Below, piece after piece: positions 54,473-62,583 of a DNA stretch of 64,000 nt. The notes below the pieces were generated by a model, which had not been told where the DNA came from, made no database searches, and saw only the letters and a program-made list of their open reading frames with translations. Within the stretch, counting starts at the first letter, position 1. Each line of letters opens with the position of its first letter. Source of the stretch: Pseudomonas yangonensis (GTDB taxonomy: Bacteria; Pseudomonadota; Gammaproteobacteria; Pseudomonadales; Pseudomonadaceae); NCBI RefSeq assembly GCF_009932725.1, contig NZ_BLJU01000006.1, positions 1 through 64,000 on the forward strand, read 5' to 3'. Position numbers and translations under genes: made by a program.

Positions 54473-55408
54473 ATGCACGAGCTGATCCTGCACCATTACC
54501 CGACCTCGCCGTTCGCCGAGAAGGCCCGCCTGATGCTGGGCTTCAAGCAGCTGTCCTGGCGTTCGGTGATGATTCCTCCGGTGATGCCCAAGCCTGATCT
54601 CACCGCACTGACCGGTGGCTACCGCAAGACACCGGTGCTGCAGATCGGCGCCGACATCTACTGCGATACCGCGCTGATCGCTCGCCGTCTGGAGGCCGAG
54701 AAGGCCACCCCGGCGCTGTTCCCCGAAGGTCAGGAATTCAACGTCGGCCTGCTCTCGCAATGGGCCGACTCGGTACTGTTCCAGCACGTCGTGGCGCTGG
54801 TGTTCCAGCCCGAGTCGATGGCGCTGCGCTTCGCCAAGGTGCCGCCCGAGTTCGCCAAGGCCTTCGCCGCCGACCGCAGTGCGCTGTTTTCCGGTGGCAG
54901 CGCGACCCGTCTGCCGCTGGAGCAGGCCAAGCACCAGTGGCCGGCGCTGATGGGGGCATTGCAGCGCCAGCTGCAGCGCGAGCAGGGCGATTTCCTCTTC
55001 GGTGAGCCATCACACGCCGATTTCTCCGTGGCCCATTGCCTGTGGTTCCTGCGCGGCACGCCGGTGACCTCGCCGCTGGTCGATGATTATCCCGAGGTCG
55101 CTGCCTGGCTCGCCCGGGTGCTGGGCTTCGGCCATGGCTCGTTGAGCGAAATGAGCAGCGAGCAGGCGATCACCGTGGCGCGTGAGGCGGCGCCGGCAGC
55201 GCTGCCGGACGAAGCCTTCGTCGACCCCAACGGCTTCGAGGCCGGCCAGGCGGTGAGCATTGCGGCGGTGGACTACGGCGTCGACCCGGTGCAGGGTGAA
55301 TTGGTGCATGCCGGGCATGATGAGCTGATCCTGCGTCGCGAGGACGATCGCGCCGGCATCGTGCACGTGCACGTCCCGCGCCTGGGCTTCCGGATCGAGG
55401 CGCGTTGA
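54473..55408 (+). CDS. Glutathione S-transferase family protein with extra C-terminal domain
   Basis: 311 aa. The N-terminal thioredoxin-fold GST domain (HHYPTSPFAEKARLMLGFK at 6-24; KTPVLQIGADIYCDTALIARRLE about 52-74) and a helical GST-C domain (about 85-220) are followed by an extra segment of about 80 residues (DPNGFEAGQAVSIAAVDYGVDPVQGELV) that resembles a small beta domain. That extension is unusual for a plain GST. Function unknown; a glutathione-dependent transferase or binding role is likely. Confidence 0.85.
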   Translation: MHELILHHYPTSPFAEKARLMLGFKQLSWRSVMIPPVMPKPDLTALTGGYRKTPVLQIGADIYCDTALIARRLEAEKATPALFPEGQEFNVGLLSQWADSVLFQHVVALVFQPESMALRFAKVPPEFAKAFAADRSALFSGGSATRLPLEQAKHQWPALMGALQRQLQREQGDFLFGEPSHADFSVAHCLWFLRGTPVTSPLVDDYPEVAAWLARVLGFGHGSLSEMSSEQAITVAREAAPAALPDEAFVDPNGFEAGQAVSIAAVDYGVDPVQGELVHAGHDELILRREDDRAGIVHVHVPRLGFRIEAR

Positions 55409-55426
55409 GGCCCGCTGCGCCGCCTG

Positions 55427-55747
55427 TCAGTAGGCGGCGCGGATGGCGCGCACGTCGTAGCCATGGATGACCTGCCCGCGCAGGTCGATCACCGGCACAC
55501 CGCGGCCGCCAAGCGCCTGGTATCGGGCGCGGCCGGCGGCATCGGTCTCGATATTCACTTCGCGATAGGCGATGCCGTCCTCGGCGAACAGCTCGCGCGT
55601 CTTCGCGCAATAGCCGCACCATTGCGTGGCGTAGAGCACCACTTCACCGCTGGCGTTGCCGGCCTGTGGCGGGGCGATCCAGCGCTCGATCTTGTCCCAG
55701 TGTTGCCACAGGGCTAGGGCGGCGAGCAGCAGCACAAGCGTCTTCAT
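55427..55747 (-). CDS. Membrane-anchored or exported glutaredoxin-like protein (CGYC)
   Basis: 106 aa. A hydrophobic N-terminus (about 1-14) is followed by a glutaredoxin fold: VVLYATQWCGYCAKTRELF, with active Cys pair at about 43 and 46, and GGRGVPVIDLRGQVIHGYD with the cis-proline. The N-terminal segment suggests an inner-membrane anchor or signal peptide with the domain in the periplasm. It probably reduces or oxidises thiols; partners unknown. Confidence 0.88.
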   Translation of the reverse strand: MKTLVLLLAALALWQHWDKIERWIAPPQAGNASGEVVLYATQWCGYCAKTRELFAEDGIAYREVNIETDAAGRARYQALGGRGVPVIDLRGQVIHGYDVRAIRAAY

Positions 55748-55822
55748 CGTGTCGCGTCCTTGTGTGATGGCACGGTCGTGTCAGGGTAAACCGCGCCGGG
55801 TCATCCCGCCAGCCGTGCGCTA

Positions 55823-56830
55823 TCAGTCCTGGCGACGCTTGAGCTGGTCCTTGAGCTGGGTCGGCAGCTGGCGAATGATCAGCATGTCACGGCCCTCGTC
55901 GTACTCGACCTTGGAGCCCAGCAGGTGTGCTTCGAAGCTGATCGACAGCCCCTCGGCGCGGCCGGTGAAGCGCTGGAACTGGTTGAGGGTGCGTTTGTCC
56001 GCCGGAAATTCCGGGGCCATGCCGTAGTCCTTGTTGCGAATGTGCTCGTAGAACGCGCGCGGACGGTCTTCGTCGATCAGCCCGGAAAGTTCGTCGAGGG
56101 TGATCGGCTCGCCCAGCTTGGCCTGGCTGGTGGCGTAGCCGACCAGCGTCTTGGTTTTCTCGCGGGCCTGCTCTTCGGGCAGGTCCTCGCTTTCCACGAA
56201 ATCGCTGAAGGCCTTGAGCAGGGTGCGTGTCTCGCCCGGGCCGTCGACACCTTCCTGGCAGCCGATGAAATCGCGGAAGTAATCCGAGACCTTCTTGCCG
56301 TTCTTGCCCTTGATGAAGGAGATGTACTGCTTGGACTGCTTGTTGTTCTGCCACTCGCTGATGTTGATGCGCGCAGCCAGGTGCAGTTGGCCCAGGTCAA
56401 GGTGCTTGGCCGGAGTCACGTCCAGTGCGTCGGTCACCGCCACGCCTTCGCTGTGGTGCAGCAGGGCGATGGCCAGGTAGTCGGTCATGCCCTGCTGATA
56501 GTGAGCGAACAGCACATGGCCGCCAGTGGACAGGTTGGACTCTTCCATCAGCTTCTGCAGCTGCTCCACGGCCTGGCGGCTGAAGGCGGTGAAGTCCTGC
56601 TCGCCATCGAGATAGGCCTTGAGCCAGCCGCTGAAAGGGTAGGCGCCGGATTCCTCGTGGAACAGGCCCCAGGCCTTGCCCTGCTTGGCGTTGTAGCTCT
56701 CGTTGAGGTCGGCCAGCAGGTTTTCCATGGCTTGCGACGTGGCCAGCTCGCTGTCGCGGGCGTGCAGCACGGCCGGGCTGCCGTCGGGCTTCTTGTCGAT
56801 CAGGTGGACGATGCAGTGACGGATCGGCAT
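55823..56830 (-). CDS. yejK: YejK/NdpA nucleoid-associated protein
   Basis: A 335-aa protein with the family start [25 protein letters not shown] and conserved regions [54 protein letters not shown] (about 150-190) and [20 protein letters not shown]. NdpA binds the nucleoid. Length is normal. The upstream 141 bases to the next gene hold nothing else I recognise; the minus-strand operon upstream ends there. Confidence 0.94.
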   Translation of the reverse strand: MPIRHCIVHLIDKKPDGSPAVLHARDSELATSQAMENLLADLNESYNAKQGKAWGLFHEESGAYPFSGWLKAYLDGEQDFTAFSRQAVEQLQKLMEESNLSTGGHVLFAHYQQGMTDYLAIALLHHSEGVAVTDALDVTPAKHLDLGQLHLAARINISEWQNNKQSKQYISFIKGKNGKKVSDYFRDFIGCQEGVDGPGETRTLLKAFSDFVESEDLPEEQAREKTKTLVGYATSQAKLGEPITLDELSGLIDEDRPRAFYEHIRNKDYGMAPEFPADKRTLNQFQRFTGRAEGLSISFEAHLLGSKVEYDEGRDMLIIRQLPTQLKDQLKRRQD

Positions 56831-56971
56831 GGCGGTCTCGTGGGCAATGAAACAGGAGGCGAAGTTTACCCGAAGGTGGCGGATACGCCTTATTCGACCT
56901 CGGTAAGCCGCTTCTAAACACGGTTTGGTTCAAGCGCAGATCTGAAGTCTATCTTCAAAGAAGCCTTGTCT

Positions 56972-57670
56972 TCAGGCGGCCTCCAGCTGGAGTGAATAGT
57001 GACCGTGGATATACCGGCTGTAGAACAAATAGGCTCCACCGCCCAGGCAAATTGCCACGGCGCTGGCTAGTGCCATGGCTCCGTAGAGCGGGAAAGACAC
57101 GGCAGGCAGATAATCACCCAAATTTCGCAGTACCACTCCATGCAAGGTTATAGCGGAGGATGGCATCAGAATCGAACCGTAAGCCAGGCACGTTACATAA
57201 GTAGAAATAGCCCAGCGGAAACCAAGCAGACGTGACAATGGAGCAGACCACTCCCGCAGGCGTTGTTCGGGGAGTTGCCAAAGCTCATGACAGATGGATT
57301 GGCAATCACTGCGCTCCTCTGACAGTGCGGCGATTTCCGTGTTCAGCCGGGCACCTAGTGCGCTACCCGCATGGAACAGGCCATCCTTACGACGTCGCAA
57401 TTTTCGTCCCTCTATTTCTATCTGTTCTAGTCGAGCGTCTATTGCGCGGGTGCGGGCCTGATTTTCGGACAGTTCCTGTTGTTCCTCCTCGTCGAGTAGT
57501 ATTTCCGCCTCGTCTGGAGTACGGGGATGTTTTGCATAGAGAAACTCGCATATCAGCCAGCCCAGCCAGATGAAGGAGGTGGCGAGAATGGTTAGTAGAA
57601 ATACTATCCAGCCCAGTAGCCACAGCAACAGCCCTGCCGGATTACCTTCCTGTTTCTTCTTTCTGCTCAT
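56972..57670 (-). CDS. Membrane protein, last gene of the KAP/AAA operon
   Basis: 232 aa. Two N-terminal membrane helices (about 13-45) are followed by a charged coiled coil (about 53-125: EAEILLDEEEQQELSENQ...), then two more helices (about 155-175 and 190-220). The coiled coil would face the cytoplasm. It starts 4 bases after the preceding membrane protein gene. No family recognised. As part of the six-gene operon it may be the membrane component acted on by the NTPases or protease. Confidence 0.72.
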   Translation of the reverse strand: MSRKKKQEGNPAGLLLWLLGWIVFLLTILATSFIWLGWLICEFLYAKHPRTPDEAEILLDEEEQQELSENQARTRAIDARLEQIEIEGRKLRRRKDGLFHAGSALGARLNTEIAALSEERSDCQSICHELWQLPEQRLREWSAPLSRLLGFRWAISTYVTCLAYGSILMPSSAITLHGVVLRNLGDYLPAVSFPLYGAMALASAVAICLGGGAYLFYSRYIHGHYSLQLEAA

Positions 57671-57674
57671 GGGA

Positions 57675-58271
57675 TTAATACTCGGGGAAGGCGATATTGG
57701 CGTCGCGTGATGGCGCTCGACCTTTGACTCGACTCATGACTTGCACGAGCAATGCCCGACACTCGTCACGCTTCTGTTTGTGGCTGAACATCAGTTGATA
57801 GGAGCCGAAGTCGCCGGACAGATTCAGCCCGTATTGTCTGCGGTTGCTCTTACCACGTCGGATGCGCTGGGTATCGTTATCCAGTCGTTCTATATCGTTG
57901 ATGGCGACCCGAATACGTCTGGCATGATCGAAAAAGCGCCGGAGGCTGAGAATGTCATGCAGGCTGTTTTCTAGGTCGTCGGCGCTGAAGGTAAGAGTAT
58001 TAGATACCGGATCGATTCGGATGCCGGCGGACTGCGCCTTCCAGACTCGCCAGGCAAACAAGCTGGCCGAAAACAGACTGCCGTAGAGACACAGAGAGAC
58101 CCATATCTCCGGGCGAAAATCGCTCAGCAGCAGCCAGATCAGCAGACCTCCCGATAGTAGGAGGCTGAAGAACATACTCAGCCAGCAGGCGGCAGTGACT
58201 CTTATGGCGTGCCAGATGTCCACGATCATATAGGCTTTGCGATGCAGTGAGCGGCGATGTCTGTTACTCAT
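57675..58271 (-). CDS. Two-helix membrane protein in the KAP/AAA operon
   Basis: 198 aa. A basic N-terminus (MSNRHRRSLHRKAYM) precedes two membrane helices (about 25-50 and 56-75). A cytoplasmic domain follows (about 80-198), with ISNTLTFSADDLENSLHDI-type mixed structure and a basic run RRGKSNRRQYG. It overlaps the previous gene by 4 bases. No recognised family; by context a membrane partner of the operon's ATPases. Confidence 0.72.
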   Translation of the reverse strand: MSNRHRRSLHRKAYMIVDIWHAIRVTAACWLSMFFSLLLSGGLLIWLLLSDFRPEIWVSLCLYGSLFSASLFAWRVWKAQSAGIRIDPVSNTLTFSADDLENSLHDILSLRRFFDHARRIRVAINDIERLDNDTQRIRRGKSNRRQYGLNLSGDFGSYQLMFSHKQKRDECRALLVQVMSRVKGRAPSRDANIAFPEY

Positions 58272-58609
58272 GAAAGCCAGCCTCGAAATAAAATTACCGC
58301 AACAGCTACGCCGCCGAGGATAGCCGGCAGATAAAAATGCCAGTTGGCGAGTGTTTCTAGGGCGTTTTCTTGAATTATGGGGCGCTCCTCGTGTGGCGGT
58401 TGCGCTGCTTGAAAGAGGCTTGGAGGCGGTTCGGCAGGCGCGTCGAAGTGGATCGCGACATCTGCCTGCGTGCTTTCCGTGGGGGCCTCATCAACTTGAT
58501 CCAGAGCCTGGCGGAATAAACCTTCCACATCTGCTAGCAATTCAACGTCATAGGCTTCTATGTAGGCGTGGGTGTGGCGCAGGCTGGTTTTCAACTGCTC
58601 GCTACTCAC
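58268..58609 (-). CDS. Small tail-anchored protein in the KAP/AAA operon
   Basis: 113 aa. An acidic soluble N-terminal part (about 1-85) ends in one C-terminal membrane helix (FYLPAILGGVAVAVILF, about 93-109), the layout of a tail-anchored protein. It overlaps the AAA+ gene by 8 bases and the next gene by 4, so translation is tightly coupled. No recognised family; it could be an adaptor recruiting the AAA+ protein to the membrane. Confidence 0.7.
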   Translation of the reverse strand: MSSEQLKTSLRHTHAYIEAYDVELLADVEGLFRQALDQVDEAPTESTQADVAIHFDAPAEPPPSLFQAAQPPHEERPIIQENALETLANWHFYLPAILGGVAVAVILFRGWLS

Positions 58610-59912
58610 TTGGGATGTCCTCCACGGTCAGCGTGCGCAGTTGGTCGCGGCTGGGATTGTCGATTTGTGCCAACCGGTTGGCGTGGGCCTGCATTACCTC
58701 CTCGAAGAAAGTGCGGACTTCCCGCGCGTTGCCGAAATGCTCGCCGCGCCTAATCCAACGGTTCTTGATGACCTGTGCGCTCTTTTGCCAAGCCTCGGCA
58801 CGAAAGCGCAGTTCGTGTCTGTCGCATAGGCGGCGGAAAATCCGCAAGAGATCCGCAGGTTCGTAGTCGTCAAAATGTATATAACGTGTGAAGCGCGACT
58901 TAAGACCGGGATTGGACTCGATGAACGTCCGCATCTCCTCGGTGTAGCCGGCAACTATCACGATCAGGTCGTCGCGGTGGTCTTCCATCAATTTGAGCAG
59001 AACGTCCACTGCTTCATAGCCGTAGTCACTATCGGTTCGGCCTTTCACTAGGGCATAGGCTTCGTCGATGAACAACACGCCGCCGAAGGCGCCTTCGACG
59101 ACTTCGCGAACTAACCCAGGCGTCTCGCCCAAAAACTTACCGACCATTCCCGAGCGATCTGTTTCTACTAGATGGCCTTTGCGCAACAGGCCGATATCGC
59201 GGTAAATATCGGCGATCAGTCGCGCCACAGTGGTCTTGCCCGTACCGGGGTTGCCGGTGAAGACCATATGCATGGAGATCGGTGGTACCGGCAGACCATT
59301 TTCTTTGCGATTGAGGGTGTAGCGAACGAAGTTGACGCTGTTACGCACCTCGCGTTTGACGCTATCCAGCCCCACCAGAGTTTCCAGTTCCTTCAACGCT
59401 TCGCCGGGCGCTAGAGGCGAGTGGCTGGAACGAGGCCCGGTTTCGAGCTCGAAGTGCTTGCGAATCGGCTGCAGTACCTGTTCCGCTCGATCCATGTCAT
59501 CCGGTGTTTTTTCGCCGTCCCAGGCAATGGCCGCCTGGATCAACTCGTCCAAGCAGGGATAGGCTTCTTCGCAAAAGCCCGGCTGTAGGCGCTCGGCTAT
59601 CAGCAGGAAGGCCGGCAGTACCTGTGGGTCGAACGCCATGTTACGGTCGCGCAGGGCGCCATCGGCCAGGTTCAGCGTCCTTGCACTGAGGCTGTTGACC
59701 AAGATGGTGTTGATGAACTCTCGATGCTGCGAGCCGATCTGGCGGTCGCCGGTCATCACAAAGTCGAGCATCGGGAACAGCCAACCCAAGGTAAGCCGCA
59801 CTAGCGAGTGCGGCAGCTTGGGATTGGCACGGGTAAATCGCTCATCCAGCCCGCCTGCAATCAGTAAGTTGAGCAGGTGCATCATGGCAATTTTGGCTTG
59901 GTTCAAATGCAT
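58602..59912 (-). CDS. CbxX/CfxQ-type AAA+ ATPase
   Basis: 436 aa. An N-terminal helical region (about 1-165) with no recognised domain is followed by one AAA+ module: GLDSVKREVRNSV (181-193), Walker A GNPGTGKT (220-227), the pore-loop-like RSGMVGKFLGETPG, Walker B VLFIDEAYAL (279-288), and GYTEEMRTFIESNPGLKSRF with sensor and Arg-finger residues. This is the CbxX/CfxQ (SpoVK-like) group, members of which remodel protein complexes. It follows the KAP gene by 6 bases. Its substrate in this operon is unknown; the candidate protease or membrane proteins are likely. Confidence 0.85.
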   Translation of the reverse strand: MHLNQAKIAMMHLLNLLIAGGLDERFTRANPKLPHSLVRLTLGWLFPMLDFVMTGDRQIGSQHREFINTILVNSLSARTLNLADGALRDRNMAFDPQVLPAFLLIAERLQPGFCEEAYPCLDELIQAAIAWDGEKTPDDMDRAEQVLQPIRKHFELETGPRSSHSPLAPGEALKELETLVGLDSVKREVRNSVNFVRYTLNRKENGLPVPPISMHMVFTGNPGTGKTTVARLIADIYRDIGLLRKGHLVETDRSGMVGKFLGETPGLVREVVEGAFGGVLFIDEAYALVKGRTDSDYGYEAVDVLLKLMEDHRDDLIVIVAGYTEEMRTFIESNPGLKSRFTRYIHFDDYEPADLLRIFRRLCDRHELRFRAEAWQKSAQVIKNRWIRRGEHFGNAREVRTFFEEVMQAHANRLAQIDNPSRDQLRTLTVEDIPSE

Positions 59913-59918
59913 GCACGT

Positions 59919-61814
59919 TCAGCCCAGAATATCCAATAGTTTGCGGATGCGTGGCAGGGTTTCGTTGTGAAAGCCCTCTATATTGGGCTCCAAGCCACTT
60001 GATGGATTTTGGGGGAGGTTGATGCCAAACCATCCAGCCAAACCTGGTTCATAAAAACCTGCGTCGGATATGTGCTTGAGCAGAGTGGGATTGAGTTTGG
60101 CCTTTGGGATAAGGAAATAAATTGTAAAGCGAGGTAGGGTATTCTCCGTATGTAGAACGATATCTATTTGTTCAAGACCGTCTGGACGAATTGGATAGTT
60201 TACTTTCCCGGTATGTTCGAGTGTCCATTCATCTTCGTTCTCTTTAGTGGTTTTGCGGCCGTGTATGCGGCCCAAACGGTCCTCGCCGATATGTTCTAGT
60301 AGTGTATCTAGTATATTTCGGCAATGCTTGTGAGCGTCTTCCTTGGTTATTTCAGGACTCGGGACTTGGTTGTCGGCGCTGTCGGTCTCGGTGATGTTGG
60401 TTGAACGTAAAGTTTTTCGCAGCGCTTGCAGGCCACCAGGTTCGGCAGCTAGATCGTTCAGCTCCCAGATGATGTCCCGAATTTCAATAGCTTTCGCCGT
60501 CAGTTCATAATGAAGTATCAATTCCAGAAGTGGTGACTGCCAGCTACATTCATCGTAGTTGAATTCGTCTTCCAAAATTTCACGCTGCTGGTCGTGCTCT
60601 TCCATCGTAGATAGTTGCCAAATAGTACGAGGTGCCTCGTCGTCCCACATCTCTATGTTTGGCAGTCTGGATAAGGCTTTGTGAATATCGGGGAAGGAAA
60701 CCTGCAAGCAGACGACAGCCAGTAATATCTTGAACTGTAATTCTTTTGAGGCCGTTGCAGTATGTGAAGTCTTGTCTGTGTCTTCTTGTGGGCTGCTGTC
60801 GATGATGCTCAGTAACGAAACGGTATTGACGATACGCTTGATACTTCTTGGGACGCCATCGGTTGCTGATACGACTATATCAGTTACGCTTTTTATGAAA
60901 AGCTCTCGGTTAGCGGTTTCAACTGTACCTGGTAGCACCGTTTCGATCAGTCGTTCGAGTAGATGCGGTATATTGCGGTGGTAGTTGCCGACCGGCATAG
61001 AAAATGGAATCTGGATGATTTTGTCGAAATATTGACGGAATTCTCGTTGGTTTTTACCTTGTTCTCCAAATTTTTTGCGCAGCCCCTTGATCACGACGTC
61101 ATAGTCGATGGCTAGGACGGAAATGCAATGTTCAATGTCAAATACATTTTTGAGTACATCTAGAACCTCCACTGCCGTTTCAGGTTGAATCCTGTCAAGA
61201 TCGTCAACGAAGATAACTATTCTTTCGAGTCTGTTTGATTTATCTGAGATCAACGAGCGAATGGCATCACTCATATCCTGCCTGAGGCGTTTGAACGCCC
61301 TTGATGGGCGTTGTTGTGTTTTTTCAGCACTTTCACCGCTGGCGGGTAATGGTATACCGGCAAACGCAGCCGTTAGGCGGACGACGGTAGAGCCCAAGCG
61401 TATGATATTTTGTTTTTGTTCTTCGTTTATTTTTAGCTTTCCACTTTTTCCTTTTTCAATAATCTGCTCTTTGAGTTCTTCGTATGCACTGTCAAGCAGG
61501 GATAGTGCAATTTCTCCACTTTTTCCGGAGTTTGCAAAAAGTGACTGCTGCCAAGCATTGACGTTTATACAAAGGCTATCGCCACTTTTCTCAAGTTCAT
61601 GTTGCAGTAGGTTTATCAGGCTGGTCTTGCCGCTTCCCCAACCACCTTGGATGCCAATAGTGATGGGTGCATCGGCAATCTTGATAAACTGCAACAGTCC
61701 TTTAGCGTATTGGTTATTTTTAAGGTGATCATCTTTGTGAGACGTAATGGGTTGGTCGTTAAAGCAACTGCGTTTTTGGGGTTCATTATGTGGGGCTAAT
61801 ATGTTTTGAGTCAT
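59919..61814 (-). CDS. KAP-family P-loop NTPase
   Basis: A 631-aa protein with Walker A GGWGSGKT (57-64) and the KAP Walker B region VDDLDR (203-208) followed by VEVLDVLKNVF and ISVLAIDYDVV. A weakly hydrophobic insert (about 137-158) lies where other KAP proteins carry membrane helices. Codon use is clearly AT-richer than the surroundings, especially 60100-61800, a sign of transfer. KAP NTPases are common in mobile and anti-phage modules, often tied to membranes. It starts 13 bases after the caspase-like gene with a weak ribosome-binding site. Confidence 0.85.
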   Translation of the reverse strand: MTQNILAPHNEPQKRSCFNDQPITSHKDDHLKNNQYAKGLLQFIKIADAPITIGIQGGWGSGKTSLINLLQHELEKSGDSLCINVNAWQQSLFANSGKSGEIALSLLDSAYEELKEQIIEKGKSGKLKINEEQKQNIIRLGSTVVRLTAAFAGIPLPASGESAEKTQQRPSRAFKRLRQDMSDAIRSLISDKSNRLERIVIFVDDLDRIQPETAVEVLDVLKNVFDIEHCISVLAIDYDVVIKGLRKKFGEQGKNQREFRQYFDKIIQIPFSMPVGNYHRNIPHLLERLIETVLPGTVETANRELFIKSVTDIVVSATDGVPRSIKRIVNTVSLLSIIDSSPQEDTDKTSHTATASKELQFKILLAVVCLQVSFPDIHKALSRLPNIEMWDDEAPRTIWQLSTMEEHDQQREILEDEFNYDECSWQSPLLELILHYELTAKAIEIRDIIWELNDLAAEPGGLQALRKTLRSTNITETDSADNQVPSPEITKEDAHKHCRNILDTLLEHIGEDRLGRIHGRKTTKENEDEWTLEHTGKVNYPIRPDGLEQIDIVLHTENTLPRFTIYFLIPKAKLNPTLLKHISDAGFYEPGLAGWFGINLPQNPSSGLEPNIEGFHNETLPRIRKLLDILG

Positions 61815-61827
61815 TTTCTAGATTTTT

Positions 61828-62493
61828 CTAATTGGCCCAGGCCTTTTCGATTAATGCCTGGGTAATATTTTCTGGGAACCGTTTGTACTTGGCACGTTGA
61901 ATCAGGCTGATACAGTCGGATAGGGACTCGCCATTTTCACCGACCGGCGTCATCGGATTGAATTTGTTCAGTGCGTGGGCGAATAGCTTCAGCAATTCTT
62001 CCCGGTCATCCGCATAGTTCTCGGGGGCTAGGGCCAGTTCTTCGAGGATGGCCAATTCAATCAACTGGGTGGTCAGCCAGTCGACGGAATGACGATAGGC
62101 GAATGCCCAGCGGGTCTTGTTGACCAGCAGGGGAAACCAGAGGTTGGAGTCACGCGCGCCGACTAGGCAACTGCTGACGATGACGCCTTCGATCTTGTCG
62201 CCATACAACGCGACCTTTTCCAGAATGGTGCTGGCTCGGCCATTGGCGATTCGGTTTTCGGTGCCATGGGCGCCAATATAGAGAAGTTGGCGTTTCTCCT
62301 CTGTATGAATCAGGTCTTCCGCCAAGGCTCTTTCGAACCCTGCTGTGTCATAGAAGGTTGAGTAGTAGATATTGAAGTAGTCGTGCAGGCGCTCCAGGCT
62401 CTGAAAGAAAGGAAGCGCAGAAGCACGAGTGGGGTTCGACTTCGGAGTCCACCATGGGGACTCGAGCAGCAGAAGGGCAAAATCTTCCGACAT
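61828..62493 (-). CDS. Candidate caspase/CHAT-like peptidase (first gene of operon)
   Basis: 221 aa from ATG 62493 (AGGA five bases upstream; a GTG 42 bases earlier is less likely). After a helical part there is LLYIGAHGTEN (His76 after a hydrophobic strand) and, 33 residues on, GVIVSSCLVG (Cys109 after another strand). Strand-His-Gly then strand-Ser-Cys is the active-site layout of clan CD cysteine peptidases (caspases, CHAT). Residues 130-221 are helical. I recognise no named family; the peptidase call is inference from this dyad. It leads the operon containing KAP and AAA+ NTPases. Confidence 0.55.
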   Translation of the reverse strand: MSEDFALLLLESPWWTPKSNPTRASALPFFQSLERLHDYFNIYYSTFYDTAGFERALAEDLIHTEEKRQLLYIGAHGTENRIANGRASTILEKVALYGDKIEGVIVSSCLVGARDSNLWFPLLVNKTRWAFAYRHSVDWLTTQLIELAILEELALAPENYADDREELLKLFAHALNKFNPMTPVGENGESLSDCISLIQRAKYKRFPENITQALIEKAWAN

Positions 62494-62583
62494 GGCAATC
62501 CTGGCCTTTTGTAAATCCAAGCAGCTTGATAGCACATTGCCCTTTGGACGTCACTACTATGACCAAGCTTGTCCCTCTTTAAC

